The notes under the pieces: model-generated
Database searches by the model: none
The model's input: the letters and a program-made list of their open reading frames with translations, nothing else
What the model was told of the DNA's origin: nothing
In this document: one piece after another, positions 1 to 7,445 of the stretch
How the letters are laid out: each line of letters opens with the position of its first letter
Numbering within the stretch: position 1 is the first letter of the stretch
NCBI GenBank assembly: GCA_947496695.1
Contig: CANMEI010000001.1
Span: 124,001 to 188,000, forward strand
DNA: 64,000 nt
Origin: an uncultured Cellulophaga sp.
GTDB taxonomy: Bacteria > Bacteroidota > Bacteroidia > Flavobacteriales > Flavobacteriaceae
Reading direction: 5' to 3'
Made by a program: the position numbers and the translations under genes

Positions 1-2205
1 CAATAAGGGAACAATTTGGTTTTTAATTAATTCATTAAATGGTTTATGAAATGAGCTTAAATCTTGACCTACAATTGAAATTACAGAAACGTTATTAGAT
101 ACCGTAATCATGTTTACATCTTTTGTAGCAAAATCAGATGTAAATTCCTCCAGTAAAACCTCTTTAGCTTTTAAAGCCTTATCCGCGGCAACAACAAAAC
201 CTAGACCACGCTCAGATGAACCTTGAGAAATAATATTTACACTAATATTATTTGCACTAAGCGCCTTAAATACACGAGCATCAACACCAACTTTACCTAA
301 CAAGCCACGACCTTCAAAATTAACTAAAGCCACGTCCTCTATAACAGAAAGCGATTTTATACCCTCTTTGCTTGTTTTAGCACTTATTAAAGTTCCATTA
401 TTATCATCATTAAAAGTATTCAATATTCTTAATGGAATATTTTTTTCAATTAATGGAATAATTGTTTTTGCATGTAATATAGTTGCTCCAAAATTAGCTA
501 ACTCATTTGCTTCGCTATATGATAATTCTTCTATTCTTTTTGCATCAGGAACATAATCTGGATTGGCAGTATAAATACCATCAACATGTGTATAATTTTG
601 TAATTCTGCCGCATCTAAAAAATTAGCCATTAAAGCCGCCGAATAATTACTACCGTTTCTACCTAGCGTAGTAGTTTCATTATCGCTGTTTGAAGCTATA
701 AAACCTGTAATTACAGGAATAACATTTTTATCTAGTTTAGCAACTGCCTGTAAGACATTTTCTTTTGATATTGTTTCAAAAACTTGAGCATCACCAAAAT
801 TTCCATCTGTTTTTATCAAACTTCTCGAATCAATTAGTTTTGCTTTTATTCCTTTATCATTTAGTAATTTAGTAGTAACCTTTCCTGAAATTAATTCTCC
901 AAAAGCCAAAACCTGATCTTTAATTTTAGTACTGTAATCGCCTAATAAAGAAACTCCTGAAAATAGCTTTTCTAATGCAGAAAACTCTTTTAACAAATCA
1001 ATATTAAAATCGTTTACTTGATAGGTTTTAAAAGCATTAAATTCAGTAGTATAATCTTTTCCTTTTGCCGCTTTTTTTAATATAGCTTCTAATTGATCTG
1101 TTGCTTTACCTCTTGCTGAAAGCACTACTCCAATATTTTCACCATTAGTTACTTTTGTAGTAATAATGTTTAAAACTCGATTTAAACCTTCGCCATTTGC
1201 TAACGATTTACCCCCAAATTTTAATATTTTAATACGCTGACTTTTCTCATTATGATCAAAAATTCCTTTTAATAATTGTTCCATTTGTTGGAATTCTAAT
1301 AAAAAAGCATCATGCCCATGTAATGATATTATCTCACCATATGTAACATTACTATTTACTTGTGCTAACTGTTTAAAAGTATCTTTGTTTTCTTCTGCTG
1401 TAAAAAACAAATCAGAATCTACCCCAATAATATGAATATTGGTTGCACTTTTTTCAATAATAGTAAAGGCGTCTTTATTATCGCGAGTAATGTCAATTGT
1501 TTTCAGTAATTGATTCATTAATTTATAGGCAGATAACTGAAAACGTTCTTGCAATTTAGTTCCATGATGTGTTAACCAACTTTCAACATTAAATACATGC
1601 AATTCTTCATTTGTACTTCTTTTAAAACGCTCTTTAAAAGATTCAGGCGTACGGTAGCAAAGCATTGCATGCATACGCGCATCATGTACCGGTTGTTTTG
1701 AGTTAATTAAAAACTGTTCTTGAATTTGACAATTTGCAATTAACCAATCTGTCGATTTCCAATCAGAAGCTACCGGAATTAAATTTTCTGTTAAATTAGG
1801 ATCTAAAGCAACCATTTCCCAAGCAATTCCACCACCCATAGATCCACCAATAAGTGCAAAAAGCCTTGTTATGCTTAATTTTTCTAACCCTAATAAAAAT
1901 ATTTTTGCAATGTCTTGAGCTACAAAATCTTTATAGTTTTCTACCACAAAACCATCATGACCATTACCCGGTACATTAAAAGCTAAAACGGTATATTTTT
2001 CAGTATCGATACATTTACCATCACCAATTAATGCTGACCACCAACCATTTTCTCCTGCAACATCAGAATTACCTGTTAATGCATGATTTACAAGAATTAT
2101 AGGTGCTGTATGTAACTTTGGTCCAAAAACTTGATATGATAACTCAAGATTTTGGGTTGTTCCTCCGTAATTGGTGTAGTTATTTATTTTTAAATGATGT
2201 AGCAT
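1..2205 (-). CDS. Fusion of homoserine O-acetyltransferase (MetX-like) and aspartokinase, probably continuing into homoserine dehydrogenase; 3' end outside window
   Basis: An open frame runs from an ATG at 2205 (in-frame TAA four codons upstream) to the left edge, 735 codons without a stop. Residues 1 to about 310 read as the alpha/beta-hydrolase acetyltransferase MetX: nucleophile elbow GGSMGGG and a late catalytic histidine in HGHDAFLLEF. At about residue 324 a lysine-sensitive-type aspartokinase begins (KILKFGGKSLANG), with GRNGSNYSAALMANF in the middle and ACT-domain sequence (GRGLLGKVGVDARVF) after about residue 600. The frame is cut where ThrA-type proteins enter the homoserine dehydrogenase domain, so a three-activity protein is inferred, not seen. 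It would make aspartyl phosphate and O-acetylhomoserine, substrate of MetY encoded 92 bp upstream on the same strand. The SAM-I riboswitch before metY probably controls both genes. Confidence 0.88.
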   Translation of the reverse strand, partial: MLHHLKINNYTNYGGTTQNLELSYQVFGPKLHTAPIILVNHALTGNSDVAGENGWWSALIGDGKCIDTEKYTVLAFNVPGNGHDGFVVENYKDFVAQDIAKIFLLGLEKLSITRLFALIGGSMGGGIAWEMVALDPNLTENLIPVASDWKSTDWLIANCQIQEQFLINSKQPVHDARMHAMLCYRTPESFKERFKRSTNEELHVFNVESWLTHHGTKLQERFQLSAYKLMNQLLKTIDITRDNKDAFTIIEKSATNIHIIGVDSDLFFTAEENKDTFKQLAQVNSNVTYGEIISLHGHDAFLLEFQQMEQLLKGIFDHNEKSQRIKILKFGGKSLANGEGLNRVLNIITTKVTNGENIGVVLSARGKATDQLEAILKKAAKGKDYTTEFNAFKTYQVNDFNIDLLKEFSALEKLFSGVSLLGDYSTKIKDQVLAFGELISGKVTTKLLNDKGIKAKLIDSRSLIKTDGNFGDAQVFETISKENVLQAVAKLDKNVIPVITGFIASNSDNETTTLGRNGSNYSAALMANFLDAAELQNYTHVDGIYTANPDYVPDAKRIEELSYSEANELANFGATILHAKTIIPLIEKNIPLRILNTFNDDNNGTLISAKTSKEGIKSLSVIEDVALVNFEGRGLLGKVGVDARVFKALSANNISVNIISQGSSERGLGFVVAADKALKAKEVLLEEFTSDFATKDVNMITVSNNVSVISIVGQDLSSFHKPFNELIKNQIVPLL

Positions 2206-2297
2206 GTATTCCGAATATTAAAAGGTAACAAATACCCTAAAGTGTAAAATTATCAGTTTGAATACTAAATACACTCAAACTGATTATAATGATTTAT

Positions 2298-3572
2298 TTA
2301 TAATGATTTAAAAGCATTTTCTAAATCTGCTTTTAAATCTTCAACATCTTCTAAACCAACAGATAAACGAATTAAATCTTGACCAACACCTGCGCTATCT
2401 TGTTGTTCTACTGTTAACTGTTGATGTGTAGTACTTGCTGGGTGAATAATTAAAGATTTAGTATCTCCAATATTGGCTAATAAAGAAAATATTTTAGTAG
2501 CATCAGTGACTTTTTTAGCTGCTTCAAAACCACCTTTGACTCCAAAAGTTACTAATCCACTTTGCCCTTTAGGTAGGTATTCCTTTGCTAAATCGTAATA
2601 TTTACTGCTTTTTAAACCTGGGTAGTTTACCCAAGAAACCTCATCTCTACCCTCTAACCATTCAGCCAACTCTAATGCATTAACACTGTGTTGTTTAATA
2701 CGAACATTTAAAGTTTCAAGACCCTGTATAATTTGGAATGCGTTAAATGGACTTAAAGCACCACCAAAATCACGTAATCCTTCTAAAATTAATTTAAATG
2801 TAAATGCCGCCGCACCTAAAGTTTCACTATATACTAAACCATGATATCCTGCTGATGGTTCTGTAAATTCAGGAAACTTTCCATTTGTCCAATCAAAAGT
2901 ACCTGCATCAATAATTGCACCGCCTAATGAAGTTCCGTGACCTCCAATATATTTAGTTAACGAATGTATCACCAAATTTGCACCATGTTCAATTGGGTTT
3001 AATAATGCTGGTGAAGCTACTGTATTATCTACAATAAAGGGTACTTCAGCTTTTTTAGCTTCTTTTGAAATTGCTTTTAAATCCAACACATCTAATTTTG
3101 GATTACCTAAAGATTCTACAAAAAACGCCCTTGTATTCTCTTGAACTGCTTTTCCGAAATTTTCAGGTTCAGATGCGTCAACAAATGTTGTTGTAATTCC
3201 TAAACGAGGTAACGTAACATTCAATAAATTAAAAGTACCCCCATATAAACTACTTGATGCAACAATATGATCACCCGCCTTTAATAAAGTTAGTAATCCT
3301 GTTGAAATTGCAGCTGTACCTGATGAAAATACTACAGCACCTACGCCACCTTCAACAGCGGCTAATCTATTTTGTAAAATTTCATTTGTTGGATTATTTA
3401 AACGCGTATAAATAAAACCTAGTTCTTTTAATGAAAATAAATTTGCAGCATGATCTGTATCATTAAAAACATAGGAAGAAGTTTGGTAAATGGGCACTGC
3501 TCTTGTTCCTCCTGTCTGTGTAGTGTCATGCCCTGCATGTAAAGCGTTAGTTGAAAATTTTTGGTCACTCAT
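2298..3572 (-). CDS. metY: O-acetylhomoserine sulfhydrylase (aminocarboxypropyltransferase)
   Basis: This PLP enzyme of the Cys/Met metabolism family converts O-acetylhomoserine and sulfide to homocysteine. The 424 residues match the usual family length. The start HAGHDTTQTGGTRAVPIYQT, the SSGTAA phosphate-binding loop near 83-88, the aspartate of VDNTVASP near 182 and the PLP lysine in HSLTKYIGG (K207) are all visible. The ATG at 3572 follows an A-rich stretch typical of Bacteroidota starts. The gene lies downstream of a SAM-I riboswitch and upstream of the MetX fusion, so it is the first gene of a SAM-repressed methionine operon. Cystathionine gamma-synthase is the alternative, but the N-terminus and length favour MetY. 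Confidence 0.93.
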   Translation of the reverse strand: MSDQKFSTNALHAGHDTTQTGGTRAVPIYQTSSYVFNDTDHAANLFSLKELGFIYTRLNNPTNEILQNRLAAVEGGVGAVVFSSGTAAISTGLLTLLKAGDHIVASSSLYGGTFNLLNVTLPRLGITTTFVDASEPENFGKAVQENTRAFFVESLGNPKLDVLDLKAISKEAKKAEVPFIVDNTVASPALLNPIEHGANLVIHSLTKYIGGHGTSLGGAIIDAGTFDWTNGKFPEFTEPSAGYHGLVYSETLGAAAFTFKLILEGLRDFGGALSPFNAFQIIQGLETLNVRIKQHSVNALELAEWLEGRDEVSWVNYPGLKSSKYYDLAKEYLPKGQSGLVTFGVKGGFEAAKKVTDATKIFSLLANIGDTKSLIIHPASTTHQQLTVEQQDSAGVGQDLIRLSVGLEDVEDLKADLENAFKSL

Positions 3573-3708
3573 GATTTCTTTGTTTTTTTAAATTAATTAT
3601 AAAATAAAAAGCCAAACTCCAATTCAACATTAATGCTGTACTAGATAAAATCAAAAAGTTATTAAGAAGAAAATTTTCAATTGTTTATTTAAAAGCAATT
3701 GATTTTTC

Positions 3709-3823
3709 GTTATCTGCCGCCAATGCATTTAGCATTTTTTGGTAGAATTTAGCACCTTCATTGCATTGCGCAAAGGGTTGCTAAGGTTTCAAAGGGTCTA
3801 TTCCCTCCACCTTTCTTGATAAC
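3709..3823 (-). promoter_or_regulatory. SAM-I (S-box) riboswitch upstream of metY
   Basis: Read on the minus strand the region shows the S-box signatures in order: P1 5' strand GUUAUC, AAGAAAGGUGGAGGGA, GACCCUUUGAAACCUUAGCA, AAGGUGCUAAAUUCUACC, then the P1 3' strand GAUAAC. P1 is formed by 3818-3823 with 3709-3714. The aptamer binds S-adenosylmethionine. About 135 nt separate it from the metY ATG. In that leader, 3643-3652 (GAUUUUAUCU on the minus strand) can pair with the 3' P1 strand around 3701-3715, a plausible switching helix. Whether the output is termination or translation control is not clear. Confidence 0.93.
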
Positions 3824-3853
3824 TATTCAATACGTGTTTGAACTTGTGAGTTG

Positions 3854-3886
3854 CAAATATAACCACGGAAAATTTTATATTCCAAA
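3854..3886 (-). promoter_or_regulatory. Bacteroidota-type promoter for the SAM-I/metY transcript
   Basis: On the minus strand TTTG (3883-3886) is followed after 21 nt by TATATTTG (3854-3861), matching the Bacteroidota consensus TTTG / TAnnTTTG. It lies about 30 nt upstream of the riboswitch P1 stem, so the transcript would begin just before the aptamer. Confidence 0.72.
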
Positions 3887-3966
3887 TAATAAGCAACTAT
3901 TTTTTGTAATTTTCTCTTAAAAAAGCTGTAAAATATAACTTTTCAAATTTGTTACATGAGTAAATT

Positions 3967-5907
3967 TTATGGCTTTAATACAGAAAATTCAATACTAGAA
4001 TCTGTAAATACAGTATGTGTTTGCGTTTTAAAATCTGATTCATCAGCCTTAAAAATATTATCTACATAAGTTTGTGGGTTCAAATCTATTAAAGGAAACC
4101 AAGTACTCTGAACTTGTATTTGAAGTTTATGTCCTTTTTTTATGGTATGAAAAACATCTTGTAATTTTATAGTTACATCTGTTTTTTTATTAGGTACAAA
4201 AGGTTCTGGTTCACTAAAACTATTTCTAAATCTGCCACGTAATACCTCACTCCTAACCATCATATGATAATTACTCATTTTTAAATGACCTTGCATTTCT
4301 TCTACTGTAGGTTCATCAGCTGGGTGCACATCAATAACTTTAACAATCCAATCTGCTGCTGTACCTGTAGTTGCAACTTTAAGTTTTGCTAAAATATCTC
4401 CTGCAAGTGTTAAATCTTCTTTTAAAACATCAGTTTCAAATACTAATACATCAGAACGGCGCGCTGCAAAACGTTGATCATCCGTCATATATTTCCTTGG
4501 CGTAAATACAGATTTTATATCTTCAGAATAGGGTACAGGTTTTTTAATATTACTTACAAAGGAAATCCCTTTTTCTGCTTTTTTATTTTCGCTTAAAACT
4601 TGATTACCCGACAAGAAAAATTCTTGTTTCATTACTCCTTCTGGTGGCCAACTATCATATGTTTTCCAATCTTTTTTACCTGTATCAAAAACATATGCTT
4701 CTGGTAAACCACTTTTATGATCGCCATTCCCTTTTAGAAAATGATTAAAGAACTTAGTTTCTATATTCTCCTGAAAAAATTCAGAAATAGAATCTCCAAA
4801 ATAATAATTACCTACTATATTTTTCCCCTTAGTACGTGCCCATGCTCCGTGATCCCAAGGACCAAAAACCATTGTATTATAATTATCTTTATTATATTTT
4901 TCAATATTTTTATAGGTCTCTAAAGGCCCGTATAAATCTTCCGCATCAAACCAACCGCCAACTACCATAGTAGCTACGCTAGACTTTACATTTTTTAAAT
5001 GCTGAATTAAGCCTCTACTTTGCCAAAGCTCATCATAATTTGGGTGTTCAATTAATTCTTTCCAGAAAAAATCATCAACCATATCCTCTGTCCCAACTCT
5101 TGGATTATCCTTTGTTCCATACTGAAAAAAAGAATTTAAGTTTTTTAAAGGTCCTGCATCTAAAAAGAATTGGTATTGATCTTCTGATGGTAATTCAGGT
5201 AATGTGTACCATGCTGTATCAGTTGGTTTATCACCGTTTGGTCTTTCGGTACCAAAAAGTGATGTTGCTCTAAAATAACTTAACAAATAAGCCCCATTAT
5301 GATGAAAATCATCAAAAAAGAAATCACCTATACATGCTTGTGGCGATGCTGCTTTTAATGCTGGATGTGCATTAACAGTAGCGTATGTTGAATAATATCC
5401 TGGGTAAGAAATTCCCCAAATACCTACATTGCCATTATTATGTTCAACATTATTCACTAACCATTCAATAGTATCATAAGTATCTGAACTTTCATCAATA
5501 TCTTTATCAGATGTTTTATTAGGAATATATGCCCGCATATTCACATACGAACCTTCGCTTAACCAACGCCCACGAACATCTTGATAAACAATTATATTAC
5601 CTTCTTTCATTAAATGAATATTAGGGCCTATACTTTTTTTGAATTTACCCTCTCCATAAGGCTTAGAACTGTACGGAGTACGTTGCATTATAATTGGGTA
5701 TTTTTTTGAAGTGTCATTTGGTATATAAATCGTCGTATGCAATTTAACGCCATCGCGCATTGGAATATCTACTTCTTTTTTTGTGTAATTATCAGCAACG
5801 TATGTATCCTGAACCTCTACATCATCACTAGCAATAGCCACTTCTACTTTTTCATTACAAGCAAAAACAATTAAAACAAGAGCGAGCAACCAAATTTTAC
5901 TTTTCAT
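3967..5907 (-). CDS. CocE/NonD-family hydrolase (X-Pro dipeptidyl-peptidase-like), lipoprotein
   Basis: The 646-residue product resembles the CocE/X-prolyl dipeptidyl-peptidase S15 family of serine acyl hydrolases, many of which act on peptides or esters. A lipoprotein signal ends at Cys17 (LIVFAC), so it should be membrane-anchored. Visible landmarks are RDGVKLHTTIYIP near 51, the nucleophile elbow GISYPG with Ser167, an aspartate region VVGGWFDAEDLYGP, the late FGPWDHGAW histidine and a C-terminal jelly-roll region. It sits alone between metK and the metY riboswitch, and a methionine role is not evident. Substrate cannot be assigned. Confidence 0.85.
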   Translation of the reverse strand: MKSKIWLLALVLIVFACNEKVEVAIASDDVEVQDTYVADNYTKKEVDIPMRDGVKLHTTIYIPNDTSKKYPIIMQRTPYSSKPYGEGKFKKSIGPNIHLMKEGNIIVYQDVRGRWLSEGSYVNMRAYIPNKTSDKDIDESSDTYDTIEWLVNNVEHNNGNVGIWGISYPGYYSTYATVNAHPALKAASPQACIGDFFFDDFHHNGAYLLSYFRATSLFGTERPNGDKPTDTAWYTLPELPSEDQYQFFLDAGPLKNLNSFFQYGTKDNPRVGTEDMVDDFFWKELIEHPNYDELWQSRGLIQHLKNVKSSVATMVVGGWFDAEDLYGPLETYKNIEKYNKDNYNTMVFGPWDHGAWARTKGKNIVGNYYFGDSISEFFQENIETKFFNHFLKGNGDHKSGLPEAYVFDTGKKDWKTYDSWPPEGVMKQEFFLSGNQVLSENKKAEKGISFVSNIKKPVPYSEDIKSVFTPRKYMTDDQRFAARRSDVLVFETDVLKEDLTLAGDILAKLKVATTGTAADWIVKVIDVHPADEPTVEEMQGHLKMSNYHMMVRSEVLRGRFRNSFSEPEPFVPNKKTDVTIKLQDVFHTIKKGHKLQIQVQSTWFPLIDLNPQTYVDNIFKADESDFKTQTHTVFTDSSIEFSVLKP

Positions 5908-5943
5908 ATTTTCAATTAATTAGTAGCCTAAATTTACTAAAAC

Positions 5944-5970
5944 AAAAAAGAACCCGTTAAGGTTCTTTTT
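5944..5970 (-). terminator. Terminator after metK
   Basis: AAAAAGAACC and GGTTCTTTTT form a stem around a short CGTTAA loop with a T tract on both strands. It lies 23 nt past the metK stop and upstream of the CocE-type gene, so it should end the metK message. Confidence 0.8.
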
Positions 5971-5993
5971 ATAATTTTAAAAAATATTGTTTC

Positions 5994-7250
5994 TTAAAGA
6001 TTAAAAGCTTTTTTAACTTCATCTTGCATATCTAGCTTCTCCCACGTAAACAATTCCACTTCAGTCTCTACCTTACCATTGTAAGGAGATTCAAAAGTTT
6101 TTGTAACTGTTATTGGTTCTTTACCCATATGACCATAAGCTGCAGTTTCTAAATAAATAGGATTACGTAATTTTAAACGCTCTTCAATCGCAAATGGACG
6201 CATATCAAATAAGGATGCAACCTTTTTAGCAATCTCACCATCATTCAATCCAACTTTTGAAGTACCGTATGTATCAACGTAAATTGATGTAGGCTCTACT
6301 ACACCAATAGCATAACTTACTTGAACTAAAATTTCATCAGCAACACCAGCTGCTACTAAGTTTTTCGCAACATGACGCGCTGCATAAGCCGCACTTCTAT
6401 CAACCTTACTAGGGTCTTTACCACTAAAAGCTCCACCACCATGAGCACCTTTACCACCATAGGTATCAACAATAATTTTACGACCTGTTAAACCTGTATC
6501 ACCATGTGGACCACCGATAACAAATTTACCGGTCGGGTTTATATGATATGTAATAGCTTCATCAAATAATTCTTGAATATGTTCTGGCAATTGTGCTTTT
6601 ACTCGAGGTATTAAAATAGCTACAATATCTTCTTTAATTTTAGCTAACATTTTTTCATCATCAGCATCAAAACCATCGTGCTGTGTTGAAACTACAATAG
6701 TATCAATACGTTTTGGAATATTATCATCACTATACTCAATAGTTACTTGTGCTTTAGCATCAGGACGCAAATAAGTTATTTCTTTATTTTCCCTACGTAA
6801 ATCAGCAAGTGCTTGTAGTATTTTATGAGAAATATCTAATGCCAATGGCATATAATTTTCAGTTTCTTTTGTAGCATAACCAAACATCATACCTTGGTCA
6901 CCAGCACCTTGTTGCTCTTTTGAACCACGATCTACACCTTGACTAATATCTTTTGATTGCTCATGTATTAAAGATATAACACCACATGAATCTCCACTAA
7001 ATTGGTATTCACCTTTTGTATACCCAATTTTATTAATAACATCTCTAGCGATTTGCTGTACATCTAAATAGGTATCACTTTTAACCTCTCCTGCTAAAAC
7101 TACTTGACCTGTAGTTACTAATGTTTCACAAGCTACTTTACTTTCCGGATCAAATGCCAAAAAATTGTCTAATAAAGCATCACTAATTTGATCAGCAACT
7201 TTATCTGGATGCCCTTCACTAACTGATTCTGATGTAAATAAATATGCCAT
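5994..7250 (-). CDS. metK: S-adenosylmethionine synthetase
   Basis: The enzyme makes SAM from methionine and ATP in the cytoplasm. From [20 protein letters not shown] the protein is 418 residues, a normal MetK length; [12 protein letters not shown] and [20 protein letters not shown] are the characteristic ATP/methionine-binding motifs. The frame opens 54 nt earlier at 7304, but the extra 18 residues lie outside the family domain and the internal ATG at 7250 is preceded by an A-rich AAAATAAAACC stretch, so that start is preferred. A SAM-II-like riboswitch 75 nt upstream implies product feedback. Confidence 0.95.
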   Translation of the reverse strand: MAYLFTSESVSEGHPDKVADQISDALLDNFLAFDPESKVACETLVTTGQVVLAGEVKSDTYLDVQQIARDVINKIGYTKGEYQFSGDSCGVISLIHEQSKDISQGVDRGSKEQQGAGDQGMMFGYATKETENYMPLALDISHKILQALADLRRENKEITYLRPDAKAQVTIEYSDDNIPKRIDTIVVSTQHDGFDADDEKMLAKIKEDIVAILIPRVKAQLPEHIQELFDEAITYHINPTGKFVIGGPHGDTGLTGRKIIVDTYGGKGAHGGGAFSGKDPSKVDRSAAYAARHVAKNLVAAGVADEILVQVSYAIGVVEPTSIYVDTYGTSKVGLNDGEIAKKVASLFDMRPFAIEERLKLRNPIYLETAAYGHMGKEPITVTKTFESPYNGKVETEVELFTWEKLDMQDEVKKAFNL

Positions 7251-7324
7251 TACTGGTTTTATTTTTTTAGAATGGACTTGACTAATTGTGCTAAAAGAAG
7301 ACATGACTAAATTGTATATTAGTC

Positions 7325-7376
7325 ACAACTGCTTTAGCATTTTTAACGAGGTTGCAATCAGTCAAATCCGTCCTCC
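7325..7376 (-). promoter_or_regulatory. Probable SAM-II riboswitch upstream of metK
   Basis: On the minus strand the order is GAGG, CGGATTTGACTGA, TTGCAACCTC, GTTAAAAATGCTAAAGCAGTT. P1 pairs GAGG (7372-7375) with CCTC (7348-7351). The loop ACTG can form the SAM-II pseudoknot with CAGT near 7328-7331. GATTTG, TTGCAACC, UUAAA and GCUAAA are signature positions of the SAM-II (metA) class. SAM-V shares the binding core and is the main alternative. In SAM-II the pseudoknot usually masks the ribosome-binding region; here the preferred metK ATG is 75 nt further on, though a frame start at 7304 is only about 20 nt away. Confidence 0.8.
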
Positions 7377-7390
7377 AATTATTATTGGCA

Positions 7391-7422
7391 CAAAAGTATA
7401 GGAAATGATTTGATTTGAAAAA
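7391..7422 (-). promoter_or_regulatory. Promoter of metK and its riboswitch
   Basis: TACTTTTG (7391-7398, minus strand) matches the Bacteroidota -7 element. The -33 position 20 nt upstream reads TTTT, so that half is weak. Transcription would start only a few nucleotides before the SAM-II-like fold. Confidence 0.6.
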
Positions 7423-7445
7423 TCCTTTAACAAGAATTTCAATTT

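Noticed and set aside
368..556. Plus-strand open frame of 62 codons
   Set aside because: It lies wholly antisense to the aspartokinase part of the MetX fusion, whose own motifs are clear.
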